Source: Mortierella sp. BCC40632
Lineage: Eukaryota; Mortierellomycota; Mortierellomycetes; Mortierellales; Mortierellaceae
Assembly: GCA_011634665.1 (NCBI GenBank)
Contig: WAEK01000003.1
Coordinates: 1,616,001-1,680,000, forward strand
Length of the DNA stretch: 64,000 bases
Reading direction: 5' to 3'
Under the pieces are notes generated by a model. It ran no database searches. It had not been told where the DNA came from and worked only from the letters and a program-made list of their open reading frames with translations. A program made the position numbers and the translations under genes. Below, one piece after another: positions 53,113 through 64,000 of the stretch (positions within the stretch are counted from its first letter, which is position 1; every line of letters begins with the position of its first letter).

Positions 53113-56100
53113 ATGTCCAGCATGCCTCCTGCGGACCATTTCCCACCATCCTCTCCATCGCTCCGGCACACTCCTCGACGGGAACAATTTCAAGACAGAG
53201 AACTCGGCGGTGGCAACGCCGAGCTTCATGCGCAGGAAGAGTATGTCATGACTTTTCGGACATGCGCGGTTTCAGATGTCATTAAAAAGCTGTGAAGCTG
53301 ACTCAATACTGTTTGGATGCGCATTCTATTTCTCTTAGAGAGAGGGCATCATCAACGGTTCATTCTTCTCTTGATGTGCTTTCACCTTCTAGACGCCAAA
53401 TCTCGCTAAAGGAGTTTCAGGATGTCGAAAACAACCCATTCATAAGCAGCCCCGAGTCTATTCTGGCTAAGCGGGAAAAGCAGCTACGTCAGCAAACCCA
53501 CGCTCCTTCAACCATAGATGGTTATGGCAAAGACCTCACGAATAATGCCCAGCACTCCTCTGGGCGAGACTCCGGGACTCGGTCATCTCATAGGAGGGAT
53601 GGCGACAGAGACTCTAGTAAAAATGATGACCTGAAGTGGTCCGATGATCGATTTGACCATCGTAGAGCGACAGCAGAAGATCTTAAACGCGCAAGAAAGG
53701 AGCTGAAAGCATGGGAAACGAGCTTTAAATCCGATAATCAGCGCGATGCTACTCAGGACGACATTGCCAAGGATAGTGTCATGGGTAGAGTATCGGGCCG
53801 GGATGGACTCGCTGTTTCTGTGAAAGTGTTTTTTTTTTTTTTTTTTCCTTTTTATCCTCTTATTGATTTACATTTGACTATGGACAACAGTGAAAAAATA
53901 TCGAGCCTACAGGAAAATCAAAAAGGCGTTGGCTGGTCAAGAGCAAAAGAAAAGCCAGATCGGAGCAGCCACCAAAGGATCAAGTTCTCAATCAGGACAT
54001 GAAGCCACATTGTCACAACAGCAATCCATTCCAAGTACCCCCACAAAGTCAAAGCGGCCGACTCACGCTATGGCAGACGTTACAAGAACACCTACTAGGA
54101 AGCAAGAAGTTGAGTTTGTGTCCCCACGCAAGATCCTCAATAGTACAGGTCTCATGTCGCCAGGGAAAGGCAGTCCAAGAGATTTTGATCGGCAGGAATT
54201 TCTGGCGTCTATTGCGGCTTTGACCCCAAGGACACAGCGGACAAAATTACTAATGCTTTCGCCATCACGAAGGGCTTTGCTTCGGTCACCGACTCCTAAA
54301 CGATCACCCAGCTCACTGTTCACGATTCAGGAGCAGCCAACTCAAACGATGGTCTCGTCAGGCGGTGCAGCTAACACCGATCCGTCAGAGACAATATACC
54401 CTGTGGGACTTCGTACGCCCACAAAAGGCGATAGTTTGTTTTCTTTGATGGGCATGAGAAGTAGCCCACTGCTTCGTACTCCTACAGGGAAACGATCCCA
54501 TGTTAGCCCTTTACTTTCACCTTCTCGAAATCTCCGGTCACCTCTCTTTGGTGGTATGGCAAATCGTCGAACAAAACGGCCAGGTCGACCAACTGTCGGA
54601 GACACAGCTGATATCAGGACCATGGCACCAGTGGCTAAAGATCTTGAACCTGCTGATACCAATAGTGGTATAGGAGAGACCTTTTCACAAGATGATTATT
54701 TGACGAACTTCCAGGAAGAGTTCTCCGCAGCTGAGACGAGGTTTCCAAACAGCCCATTGTTAACTACTCCGAAGAAGTCAGGAGCAGCTAAAGCTGCGCG
54801 CGCGCTTTTCCGACGTCCAAGTGTTACCTCACTGGCGACCTCTCCAAGCAGTCGAGCACGCTCACCTTCAGCATCTGAATATGTTTACGACATGGAAGCA
54901 GCGGCCGATAGGATTCACAACCTTTTCAGACAAAAACCAACCTCCCCTACGCCTATGAGCGGTCCTCAATCACCTACTATGTCACCCATGAGGACGCCTA
55001 CAAAAAGACGTACCTCAACTCAACAGAGCCCAGGTTATAACAGTCAGGAACTCGGCCTTTCGTTCTCACAGCCATCCATCGGGAGTGTAACGCCAGAACC
55101 TGATTTCTTTGTCGTACCACCTGGGTTCCATTCTCATCATTTGAGACGACGAAATCAAGCGCGAGCAGCGTTGTTTATCCCGAGCCAGGAAGAAGAGGCC
55201 GAATTTGAGCGGGAGTTCAATCTGACGGAAGCATCCAGTAGCAACGCTGGTCGAGCTACAACGTCCCAGGGATTCTCTGGCTCATTGGAAACCCTTGAAA
55301 CGATAGCATCACAAGCAACCGGATCTGATGGAAACACTGCATACGATGGGGATGACTGGGAGGACCAAGCAGGAGAAGGCAATCGTGAAATCGATAGTCT
55401 GTGGGCTAGTCGACCAGCCCCAAGAAAGAAGTATACTCAAAAGAGGACAACCCGTCTTCATCGAAGTAAGTGGTCATCCCCTTTTCATTTTATTTGTTTT
55501 GGAAGTAGATTGATCTCAACGGGGTAGCAAGATTATGGGCGTAATATACTAGAAATTTAATGCTCTACTCCCTTCGGCTCACTTTCTATTGCTAGTTGCT
55601 GTGGCTCCCTCGGAAAAGGCTGAGAAGGCCGAGAGAGCAGGAAAAGAGAAGAAGGCAGCAAAGACAACTAGCAAACAGCAATCAGCCTCTGCTGACAACG
55701 GTGGAGCTTTCAGCAATGCAGAAACAAGCGATACACTTCATGATGAGGATTTAAAAAATCAAGGAGCCAGGACTCTTCTACCTGAGAGCGCTGATAATGA
55801 GGTCACAGTCTCTAGGACAGATACAACAGCAGCAGCCGATACAGCCAAGGTTAGGACTGGCTCCACTCCTGTCGATGCATCCGATCCAGGCTGGGCTTTC
55901 TCGAATCGACCACTGGTCAAGAGCGAGCGACGAATTCCTGGTGTTGGTCAAGGACGAGCAGCTGCCCGACGCAGCTTTGCTGGTGGTAACGAAAACTATG
56001 TTGCCTACAACCTTCAACGCGGGCCTATGAGAAAGGGGGCCAGTTTCACTCGTGGAAAGTTCAAGTTTTCTGGCCGTCAAAAGTCGTTCGGTCCCAGTGC

Positions 56101-59100
56101 CACTGGGCGTAGCACGTATTTCGATGGCGGGTTTGATGACAGTGTGAACGAAGGTGACTTATCCAATATGGTGGTCATGTCAAACCTCGATGAAAGTGTG
56201 GCAAATCTTGGAGCCGTTGTCGTTGATGATGATTTAGAAATCGGTGAAGAAGGCTTGCCATGGTATGGCAGCCTTGAAGAGGATCAAGACGACCCTTATG
56301 TCATAACAGTGTCTGAAAAGTACTTGAGGCCGAGATATGGAGATATCAATGATCCGGAGGAATTTGTGAAGGAGCTCGAACGACAGGAGGAGGAGTCACG
56401 ATCGTCAAGCCAATTACGAGTCAATCTAGCGCATATCCTTCGGAAAGTGTGGGGATTTCCTTCCTTTCGTGATGGGCAGCTTGAGTCCATTAAGCGTATT
56501 TTGAATTCCGAGTCCACGCTTCTCGTTCAACCGACAGGTATGTATAAGGATATGGAATTTTGATTGCTTTTACTTTGGGTAACTTTTCTCTGTAGATGCT
56601 AGTGCAGGTAGGCTTGAAATACTGATGACATTGCAACTGCGCTGTACGGGAATTATAGGTAGCGGAAAGTCATTATCGTACCAACTACCGGCATATATCT
56701 TTTCGCGGCTTGGGATCCCAAGCTTGACTTTGGTCATTTCGCCCATGATATCGCTTATGTATGATCAGGTCAAATGCTTGCCGCCAGGGCTTGTTGGCGC
56801 GTGCTGGACCAGTGTGGAACAGACAGTAAGTGTCATTGGAGTCTCTTCCCTTATCCCTCCTCTATTCCACTTTATGTTTTTTGAACTCGAAGGATAACCA
56901 TATCAACCTTTTTTACTTTCATTCTTTCTTTCTAATAGTCAGCACAGTTTAAAGACTTTATGGAGAAATTACGCTCAAACACAATCAAGATTCTATTCAT
57001 TTCTCCCGAAAAGCTCCAGAGCTCTTCGTTCCTTTCTCTTGTGAGAACAAGGCAAATCCCAAGGATTTCCTTTCTTTGTGTTGATGAAGTCCACTGCCTT
57101 TCTGAATGGTCACACAACTTTCGCCCAGCCTATCTGCAGCTCAACCACATCCTCAAGACAGATCTAGGATCCCCATGTGTTCTTGGATTGACTGGAACGG
57201 CAACCGAAGGCACAAAAGACTCGATCTGTGAAATGCTCGAGATTGATCGCGATACTGGCGTGTTTTCAGGCCCTGTCATTCGGGAAAACTTGGCCATGAC
57301 AGTATCACTTGAGGTGGACCGCGAGACAGCACTGTTAAACTTGCTACAGTCGCCCCGGTTTGCTTCAATGGATGCTATCCTGATTTATGTAATGAAGCAG
57401 ACTCAAGCCGACGCTCTTGCTGGGTTCTTGAGAGTTCGAAACTTTAATGCCGAAAGTTACCACGCAGGCAAGTCTGCACAGGAGCGACAGCGGATTCAGA
57501 ATCGATTCATGAATGATGGCTCTCAGCAGCTATTGACAACAGGTGGCATTGGGGCGCCTAGCAATCGTACTGCCGGCAGTGGCATTACTCGGGAAGGAGG
57601 GGGTAGTAGCGGTGGCGGAGGAATCCGGATCTTGTGTGCGACGATTGCATTCGGACTAGGTCTGAACAAGTCGAACATTCGAAGCGTGATTCACTTTAGC
57701 ATGCCCAAGTCGCTGGAGAACTATATTCAGGAAATCGGTCGATCCGGTCGAGATGGCGACCGATCCTTTTGCCACATGTTCTTGAGCCAGGATGATTACC
57801 TCCGACTACGAAGTCTCTCTTATTCAGATGGAATGGATTGGGGAGGTATGCTGCGACTGGTCAAGAAGATCTTTTCTCGGAAGAATCTGAGTAACGGTGA
57901 TGGTCAATCCTCTTCCAAGAAACGATCATTGCTTTTGGAGTGGAGTGGCGAGGATCAAGATGCCATCGACGGTGGGCACGGTGAGAACGAAGTAAGAGGA
58001 GATTCGGCCCAACCCCCAGCTGCGAAAAAGATTCGAAAGAGTGACCATCGTGCGGTTGCAGTTAGCAAGCCAGCCTTGAAAACCAACTCGAGCGTGGCCA
58101 TGATGCAGAGTCTTGCTAGCAGCAACGAAAGTATCCTTGTCGTCCCGCCACCACCGTCCATTACTGGTATTAATATAGTGACGACCGAGGATGGAGCTTT
58201 GCGGCCTTTTAGGAGGGTGGTTGAAGTTCGAGAAGAGTTTGTGGAAAGAGAGTTTGACATCAAGAAAGAAGTGCTTGCCACGCTTCTTAGTTATATGGAA
58301 CTGGACATGTCAAAAACTATCAAGGTTACTGGATGTAAGTACTGCAGTTGAAATTTTACTTGACCAACAAGCCTTGAATCCATTCTTGGCCCTCTCTGAC
58401 CAGGGATAATTGATCCCCCCCTCTTTCTCATTTTCTTTCCAGCCGTTCCATCTAGATGTACTGTAAAGTTCCTGAAGGAAGGTAGTGAGCTCTCTGACCT
58501 CGCAGCTGATAAGCCTTTGATTGACACAATACTGAAGCAAGGTGTGCTTACTGGACACAGCGGTCTTGGCGGTGGCAACAAACGAGGCGGAAACAACCGG
58601 TCCGGATTCTCGAGCTCGACTCTTACGATGGCGCACTGCTGTGATACCCAATATCTTTGCCAGCAGTTGGGGTTGACTTATACAGAGCTTTTGCAAGACT
58701 TGCAGCTTTATAGGCGCAAGAAATGGGTTATGTTTGAGATGACGGATCCTGCCTACTGCATCGAAATCCTGAAGGAACCTGCAGATTATATCGCATCCGT
58801 CCGGAGGGGCCAAACTCAACAAAAGTCAACAGATGAGCAGGACTCGGATATGGAACTGGAGGATGGCGCTGACAGTGAAGTGTATGAAAAAGACCACGAT
58901 CGATATGTTTTTGAGCTGAGCGAGCGGCTTTACAAAAAAATGTGTGCAGTGGAACGCGTAGGGGTGGCCAAAGTGGACGAGGTGTACAGTTTATTTCACT
59001 CGGTTGCAACTTCTACTTGGCAACAACAGGAGGTCTTTAAACCCCGTGAAGCTGCCGCTGATGATGGTCATGATGATGACGAAGAAGTCAAAGATAATGA

Positions 59101-59776
59101 AGATCGCGGCGGTGAAAGCACGGAGTATGATGATGATGTGGATGACGATTATATCCAGGCCAAAGGACGAATGAAATCCAAGAGCAAGCATATGAAGATC
59201 GGGACATCTGGAGCATCAACAACAGCTGGAGTTAGTGGATCCCATCGTGGTGGTGGTCGAGGTGGTTCGTATATTGCTACGGGACCAGAACTGATTCTAC
59301 GAGAAGGGATCAAAAAGTACTTTGTACGTCGGTCAGGCGAAGGCATTGGTGGTCTTCATGCTGTAGAAGAGTTGTTTCTAAGGTCACAAGATGAAGAAGC
59401 AGCAGGATCTGAGGCAGCACCTGACAGTAAGCACAAGTCGAACAATATGTTGGAACTATATCATTACGAAAATGAAATGGTCAATACTCTTCAGCGCAAG
59501 TGGCGTTCAGCCGTCGAGGTGGATCTCAAAGTTTTCATTTCTCAACAACAGCAACAACAACAACCACCGACCTCGCGACCCATTGATTCAGCACGAGTCA
59601 TTAGTAGGATTTTCCATGGGATTGGAAGCCCATGTTACCCAGCCCTGGAATGGTCACGGCACAAATATTGGGCAAAGTATGTGCATTTTGACTTTGCCCA
59701 GTTGATGCAGATGGCTCAGCGTATTTTGCAGGAGCGAAGGAGTAGCATGCGGTCTGGTGCCACGAACATGTATTAG
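53113..59776 (+). CDS. RECQL4: RECQL4-type RecQ helicase with Sld2-like N-terminal region
   Basis: Seven exons: 53113-53240, 53339-53784, 53891-55465, 55596-56537, 56659-56825, 56939-58334 and 58443-59776, joining to 1996 codons (1995 residues). Sld2-like motif at about residues 155-205: [22 protein letters not shown], then [13 protein letters not shown] across the exon 2/3 junction. Residues 215-550 are disordered with more than twenty Ser/Thr-Pro sites. A basic [15 protein letters not shown] segment follows. Helicase motifs: Walker A QPTGSGKS near 1030, [18 protein letters not shown] near 1135, [24 protein letters not shown] and [10 protein letters not shown] near 1350. The end, [16 protein letters not shown] and YWAKYVHF, is specific to RECQL4/Hrq1. 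The protein is expected to act in replication initiation and crosslink repair. Vertebrate-style zinc-knuckle cysteines were not seen. It is longer than human RECQL4 (about 1200) because of acidic and low-complexity inserts. Confidence 0.92.
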
Positions 59777-61067
59777 GATAGAGAAGGAGCATCCACGCAA
59801 GAATGCACTGTGAGAATACAGACATATTTGCACCATATTTTTTCTCAGCTTTTTGTTTATCGGTGGACCAAATGATATGTGAATAGTTGACCTAAATGGT
59901 CTAGCTGCTTGTCTTCCTTGGTTGAGGTCCCGTTTCACTGAAGGTCAGGGCATGAGTGGTAAGCTTTTGTGTGTTGACTACTATTTAGAGGAGTCTGGTT
60001 TTTGTGAACGACTCTCTTATCACAAGCATCATTTGAACCAATGTATGCAGGGCCTATGGTGTATCTTGGCCGAAGTGGAAGTGAGGCAGCCTAAAAACAA
60101 CGATTCAAGCGCTAGGAACGGCCATGAGAATTGTCCAAAGCGCCATGGAGCAACACCGCTTACTGTATTATTCTTCAGCGTCTCGACCTCTTCAATCGAG
60201 ATTTCCATAGAAAGCGCGACCATCGACACCACCACTACAGGACACATCAGACCCCAAAGTTTGATTTGGCTGTAGCCCAAGACAACTGAAGGTTCTGAAG
60301 CCGTGTTTGGTACCAACCTGGTGTTAACTTTAAATGGTTATTCACGTCCTGCACTTTTCGTTTATCTTAGAAGATGGTGTGTGCGCTGACGAGCTAATAC
60401 TGGGCATAGGATCAAACGTCAACATCCCCTGCGCTAGCTTAGACAACATAACCTCGACTAGCCTCTCGCCGCCTCAGTCACAACCTTGACAAAGGCGCGC
60501 GCATCTTACAGATCCGGCTTTGTCTTGCCGCTTCAGCCTTGGTATATTTGCTCCATCTTTCCATTAACCTCCTCATCTTCATCAACAAGCACCACATCTG
60601 TATCACTTTTGTCATCTCTTGTTGACGTCTGGTTTGGTAGGCACCTTTTTAACTAGAGACTCTTCAATCACCCCGCGTTATTAACATATTGGCATCTTCG
60701 CTTTTTGTTTCCAATTTACTAGCTGACCAAAGGCATCCGTGCGGTCTTTAGAATGATCAAGACAATGCGTCGTCGAAAACTCCACGAAACACGCGTAAGT
60801 ATGTCTTGACTGGTAGTGAGCCGAGCAGAAGGTTGTGTGCTTCTGCACGTCCTGACCTGACTCCCAATCAATTTCTTCTTGAACAGCTCGATCGCCCAGT
60901 ACGACACAAATTGTCACTGACCAGGAAGGGGGTAAGTACAGATATTGATATACGCCGTTAATGGTGAATACGACAATTTGTCCGATATTCATTTCGTAAC
61001 CCCTTGTTAAATAGAGGAAGACATTGACGATCTGCGATCTGCCGAAATTGCTGCTTGTTACCCCCCC

Positions 61068-61098
<31 letters not shown>

Positions 61099-62310
61099 TA
61101 ATTTTCCGCGTCCTCTACAAAGGCTTAACTACCGCTGACTAGGCGTTTCGGCTTCATAACATCTGTATCTTTACTCTAGAGCGCGATTATCTTTTGTCAT
61201 TACTATAATCTTAACACCACTTTCATCCTCTCAAAGTGCCTCTGCGACCCCCTAGTTTGACCGACATTCAGGGAGAGTTGCTTAATTTTATCGTATCCAA
61301 GCTCCCACGATTGTATTTGCTTAAGCGAGCTCACAGGAAAGATATCTAGTATGCTTCTGCTTCTCCGGAACGTGCTAACAGCCTTGTCGAACGTGATGTA
61401 ACTGTAACTGTCCTTTTATATGATCTAGTGTCGTATCCTCAATGATAGCCCCATCCAGAACACGGCGAAGCAGAAGACAGCTTTGGAAAGGAAATGCTTG
61501 ATTAGGAGGTGGCAGTGCGACCACTCATGCGTACGTAGATGATAGCTGTTGAGTGTTTGGAGGCCTGTTTAGATAGTTTCCATTCGTAGGTGTAATCTCG
61601 CCTAAGTGTCAAGTGGCGACAGGGCGACTCCGGTCGCCCTGGTCTTCAATAAGTTCTACACGCCCATGTGGGCCTTTGTTAACAAAAAAAAAAAAAAAAA
61701 GGGGGGAGACGCCTCTTCTCCGCTGTAGGATGTCCGATAAAGGCTATTCTTGCTGGCATGCCAAAGGATTTCGACCGTAATCTTGTCTTCGATTCCGAGA
61801 CCGAACGACTTTTTCCAACTTTAATGCGGGCTTTTGAACCTCAGAATAGAGTAGATGGTGCGCGTTTGTTGTTTGTCTAGATCCTTCACAAAGATAGTTC
61901 TGAAGAAATGCACTCTTTGATTAGAAGTTCGAGGCTTTCTATATGGCTTTGGTGTAAATATGGTTCGGTCATTGCGTGCATCTTGTGTTCAGATCTAAGT
62001 AGGGACGATCAGGAGAGATGCGTTCATGATAGAGACACCCGTACCATTTTCAGAATTCGATTGCAGGACTCTAGACCACCCAGCCTCCTAAAATCTCAAA
62101 ATCGAGTAGGTAGTTGTCTCTCCCTTGAACGCATTTTTTTTTTATTTCAGCCCAAAGAAGGGAGAGGGTATTTTTTGGACAGACAAGAGCCAACTCTCGT
62201 TCCGCTTGAAGAATGGTAAAAGGGGTCAAGACAAATCCAGCTTTCTCTCCATTTCGACGCATTCTCTCCTCCAATCCATTGCTTCATTCCACCCATTCCT
62301 TTGCCTTAGA
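59777..62310. other. 2.5-kb region with possible unrecognised spliced gene or relic
   Basis: Downstream of the helicase and upstream of F-box paralogue C. Several plus-strand segments with good splice borders and coherent reading lie at 60723-60794, 60887-60931, around 61241-61350, 61433-61535 and 61729-61880. They could be exons of an unknown gene or its relic (see findings). Homopolymers: poly-T 61072-61096, poly-A 61683-61700. 61900-62310 has nothing clear apart from the pyrimidine-rich leader before the next ATG. Confidence 0.5.
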
Positions 62311-64000
62311 ATGGACGCATCAAAAGGAATGGTCTCACTACCAAACGAATGTCTTATCATGATCATCCAGCAGTTCAAAGATGACTTTCCAGGACTCTAC
62401 AACCTTCTCACGGTAAACAGGTTCTTCTTTCAAGAGGCCTTAAAACTCCTTATGCAAAACCCCTTCAGCCACTTGAGCATATTTATCACGGAGAACCAAG
62501 TTGCAGGTCGAAAAAAACTAGCCATGCTCCTCCTCCGATCCCTTTTGCTGCACCAGTGTCACGAAAGAAAGAAAAAAGGATTACATGGAGAGTCATCCTA
62601 TTTAGAGGGAGAGTCGATGGCTGACCAACAGAAAGACTTGGTAGCCATTTCCGACATTACAGAGCTGTTGAAGGAGTTTGGACTCAAGTGCGATAGTAGT
62701 CTATCGGTCCCACTATCTGAGAGACGTTGCGAGCTTTTCAAGAAAACGACTGTGGACTATTCGGTCTATCTCCCCAGGGTGTACTCATGGGAACTAATTA
62801 AATTCGATATAAAAGAAACTCTGGAGCCAAATTACTCTATCGATCCTATGTCCAAAGAATGCATTCGACCCCCAACGCTCGGTGAAAAGACTAGAGGCAG
62901 AGAGGCCACAAATGAGATCGACACGGGTGGAGTCAGTGTAGATGTTAATGGGCCTTTGGCATTTCTTGAGAGTCAAGTACACTATTCCCTTAGAGAACCC
63001 CGAATGTTGGAGCAGAGGATCCTCCGGATATTTCTCCACTTCAACCACAACCACATTGTGCATCTTGGATTCAATTTACATGATGCTGCCTTGTTCGAAC
63101 CCTTTGCCGCCAAGCTACCTCGGCTACGGTCTCTGTGTCTAGGCAAACAATTCCATGACATTTTGGTGGGCCGGAACGTCCCATTGGTGATTTCCCTTAT
63201 CCAAAAGAACCAAAAGGCATTTCCTTCCAAGCCATTTTTGGATTTTACATTCAGTCAGGCCTGGGAACTCCCCAAAGAATATGGCCAAGATGTAAGAACT
63301 ATGAACAGGGCATCCCGGCTTGCATTGAGACCGCAACGTCTAAAATACCTTCAGCCTATCATCCAGATATACGAAACCATTGGATGGCCACGAGAAATGG
63401 ATGTGGGGGTCATACCACAGTTCTACGAGAAATCCAACAACATCCACGTCGATAATCTTCAGCACTTTGTCGACAAAGACGATGACCGTTTTGATGCAGA
63501 TGAGTGGCCAGCGATGGAGGAATTTCTCAAGAGATGTCATGGACTAAAGTCTCTTGAGCTAACTGTCGGAACTCCATACATGTTTCGATGGGCCATTCCT
63601 TCTCCAGTCGCTCAGTCACGTCCGTGGTCTTCACCGATCCAAGCAGTGCGACGACCTATGGAGAGACTCGAGAGACTCTCACTCAGGTCAAATCGCAGCC
63701 ACCATGCTCTCTCTCACGCCCTCAACGATGCAGTCGTTGCGTTTGGCAAGACTTTACAAGAAATTTCTTGTACTAATTACAATACAAGTGATTTGTTAAA
63801 TGAAAGCTCATCCAAGAATGGATTTCCTGAATCGGAAAGGCTTCCCAAGGCAATATCTGTGGGAGTGAGTTGGTATCTTCCAAAGGTCCGCTGTATCCGA
63901 GTGGTCTTGGATGGAGTCGTCGAGTTTGGAGCATTGGATGAATGCCCATTGTTGGAAGACCTCTACATTTGTAGCAAAAGACTTGTGAAGGACCAGTCGT
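62311..64000 (+). CDS. F-box/leucine-rich-repeat-like protein (paralogue C), 3' end outside window
   Basis: Open from ATG 62311 to the window edge without a stop (563 complete codons). It begins MDASKGMVSLPNECLIMIIQ, the F-box opening, then LYNLLTVNRFFFQEALKLL. Family landmarks in order: TTVDYS near residue 147, FNHNHIVHLGF, MEEFLKRCHGLKSLEL, VSWYLPKVR and DECPLLEDL at the edge. Compared with the genes at 1940 and 5649 it lacks the first intron, with the ATG directly continuous with the F-box. The main second exon and the family's second intron should lie just beyond 64000. Same presumed SCF-adaptor role, unknown target. It sits more than 50 kb from the other members. Confidence 0.88.
   Translation, partial: MDASKGMVSLPNECLIMIIQQFKDDFPGLYNLLTVNRFFFQEALKLLMQNPFSHLSIFITENQVAGRKKLAMLLLRSLLLHQCHERKKKGLHGESSYLEGESMADQQKDLVAISDITELLKEFGLKCDSSLSVPLSERRCELFKKTTVDYSVYLPRVYSWELIKFDIKETLEPNYSIDPMSKECIRPPTLGEKTRGREATNEIDTGGVSVDVNGPLAFLESQVHYSLREPRMLEQRILRIFLHFNHNHIVHLGFNLHDAALFEPFAAKLPRLRSLCLGKQFHDILVGRNVPLVISLIQKNQKAFPSKPFLDFTFSQAWELPKEYGQDVRTMNRASRLALRPQRLKYLQPIIQIYETIGWPREMDVGVIPQFYEKSNNIHVDNLQHFVDKDDDRFDADEWPAMEEFLKRCHGLKSLELTVGTPYMFRWAIPSPVAQSRPWSSPIQAVRRPMERLERLSLRSNRSHHALSHALNDAVVAFGKTLQEISCTNYNTSDLLNESSSKNGFPESERLPKAISVGVSWYLPKVRCIRVVLDGVVEFGALDECPLLEDLYICSKRLVKDQS

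Noticed and set aside
59922..60316. Overlapping plus (117-codon) and minus (95-codon) open frames after the helicase
   Set aside because: Opposite strands equally open, no splice context or recognisable motif.

Overview
The window looks like nuclear DNA of an early-diverging filamentous fungus, most likely Mortierellomycota or a close Mucoromycota relative. This is inferred from gene content (MADS-box Mcm1, SCT1/GPT2 acyltransferase, Fmp46, a Cti6-type PHD protein, RECQL4 with an Sld2 region, an F-box/LRR family), from short GT-AG introns with gtaagt donors and CTAAC-like branch points, and from glutamine/histidine-rich low-complexity proteins. No operon, phage, CRISPR or bacterial feature is visible.

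Layout. 1-8850 is a cluster of one F-box/leucine-rich-repeat-like family: a decayed minus-strand copy (1-1530), and intact plus-strand genes at 1940-4990 and 5649-8849. A fourth member enters at 62311 and runs off the end. 9375-15140 (minus) is a 7-exon gene for a large disordered protein ending in a multi-span membrane domain. 17963-20917 (minus) is a glycerol-3-phosphate acyltransferase of the SCT1/GPT2 type. 22669-23802 (minus) is a disordered protein of unknown role. 26115-28646 (plus) is an ERGIC-53-like cargo lectin. 30202-31989 (plus) is an SRF/Mcm1 MADS-box factor. 32383-32940 (minus) is an Fmp46-like thioredoxin-fold protein. 33354-36254 (minus) is a methyltransferase with a polyglutamine N-terminus. 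38126-40828 (minus) is a Cti6-like PHD-finger protein. 44480-45918 (plus) is a Ubc4/5-type E2. 48303-50422 (plus) is another F-box protein. 53113-59776 (plus) is a RECQL4-type helicase carrying an Sld2-like N-terminal region.

All exon models were built by hand from splice signals and reading phase, and every complete model closes to a multiple of three. The central 20-50 kb holds long intergenic stretches full of (GA)n/(CT)n, poly-A/T, (AT)n and tetranucleotide tracts. The genes are mostly independent housekeeping units (secretion, lipid synthesis, ubiquitin transfer, chromatin, replication) rather than a pathway cluster. The two F-box classes could act with an E2 such as Ubc4/5, but nothing in the layout shows that they do.

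Possible undescribed content: coding-like, splice-flanked segments at 52.7-53.0 kb and 60.7-61.9 kb that I cannot assign to a family, a frame-preserving candidate cassette exon inside the PHD finger, and a GC-AG intron next to a 17-nt exon in the E2 gene.
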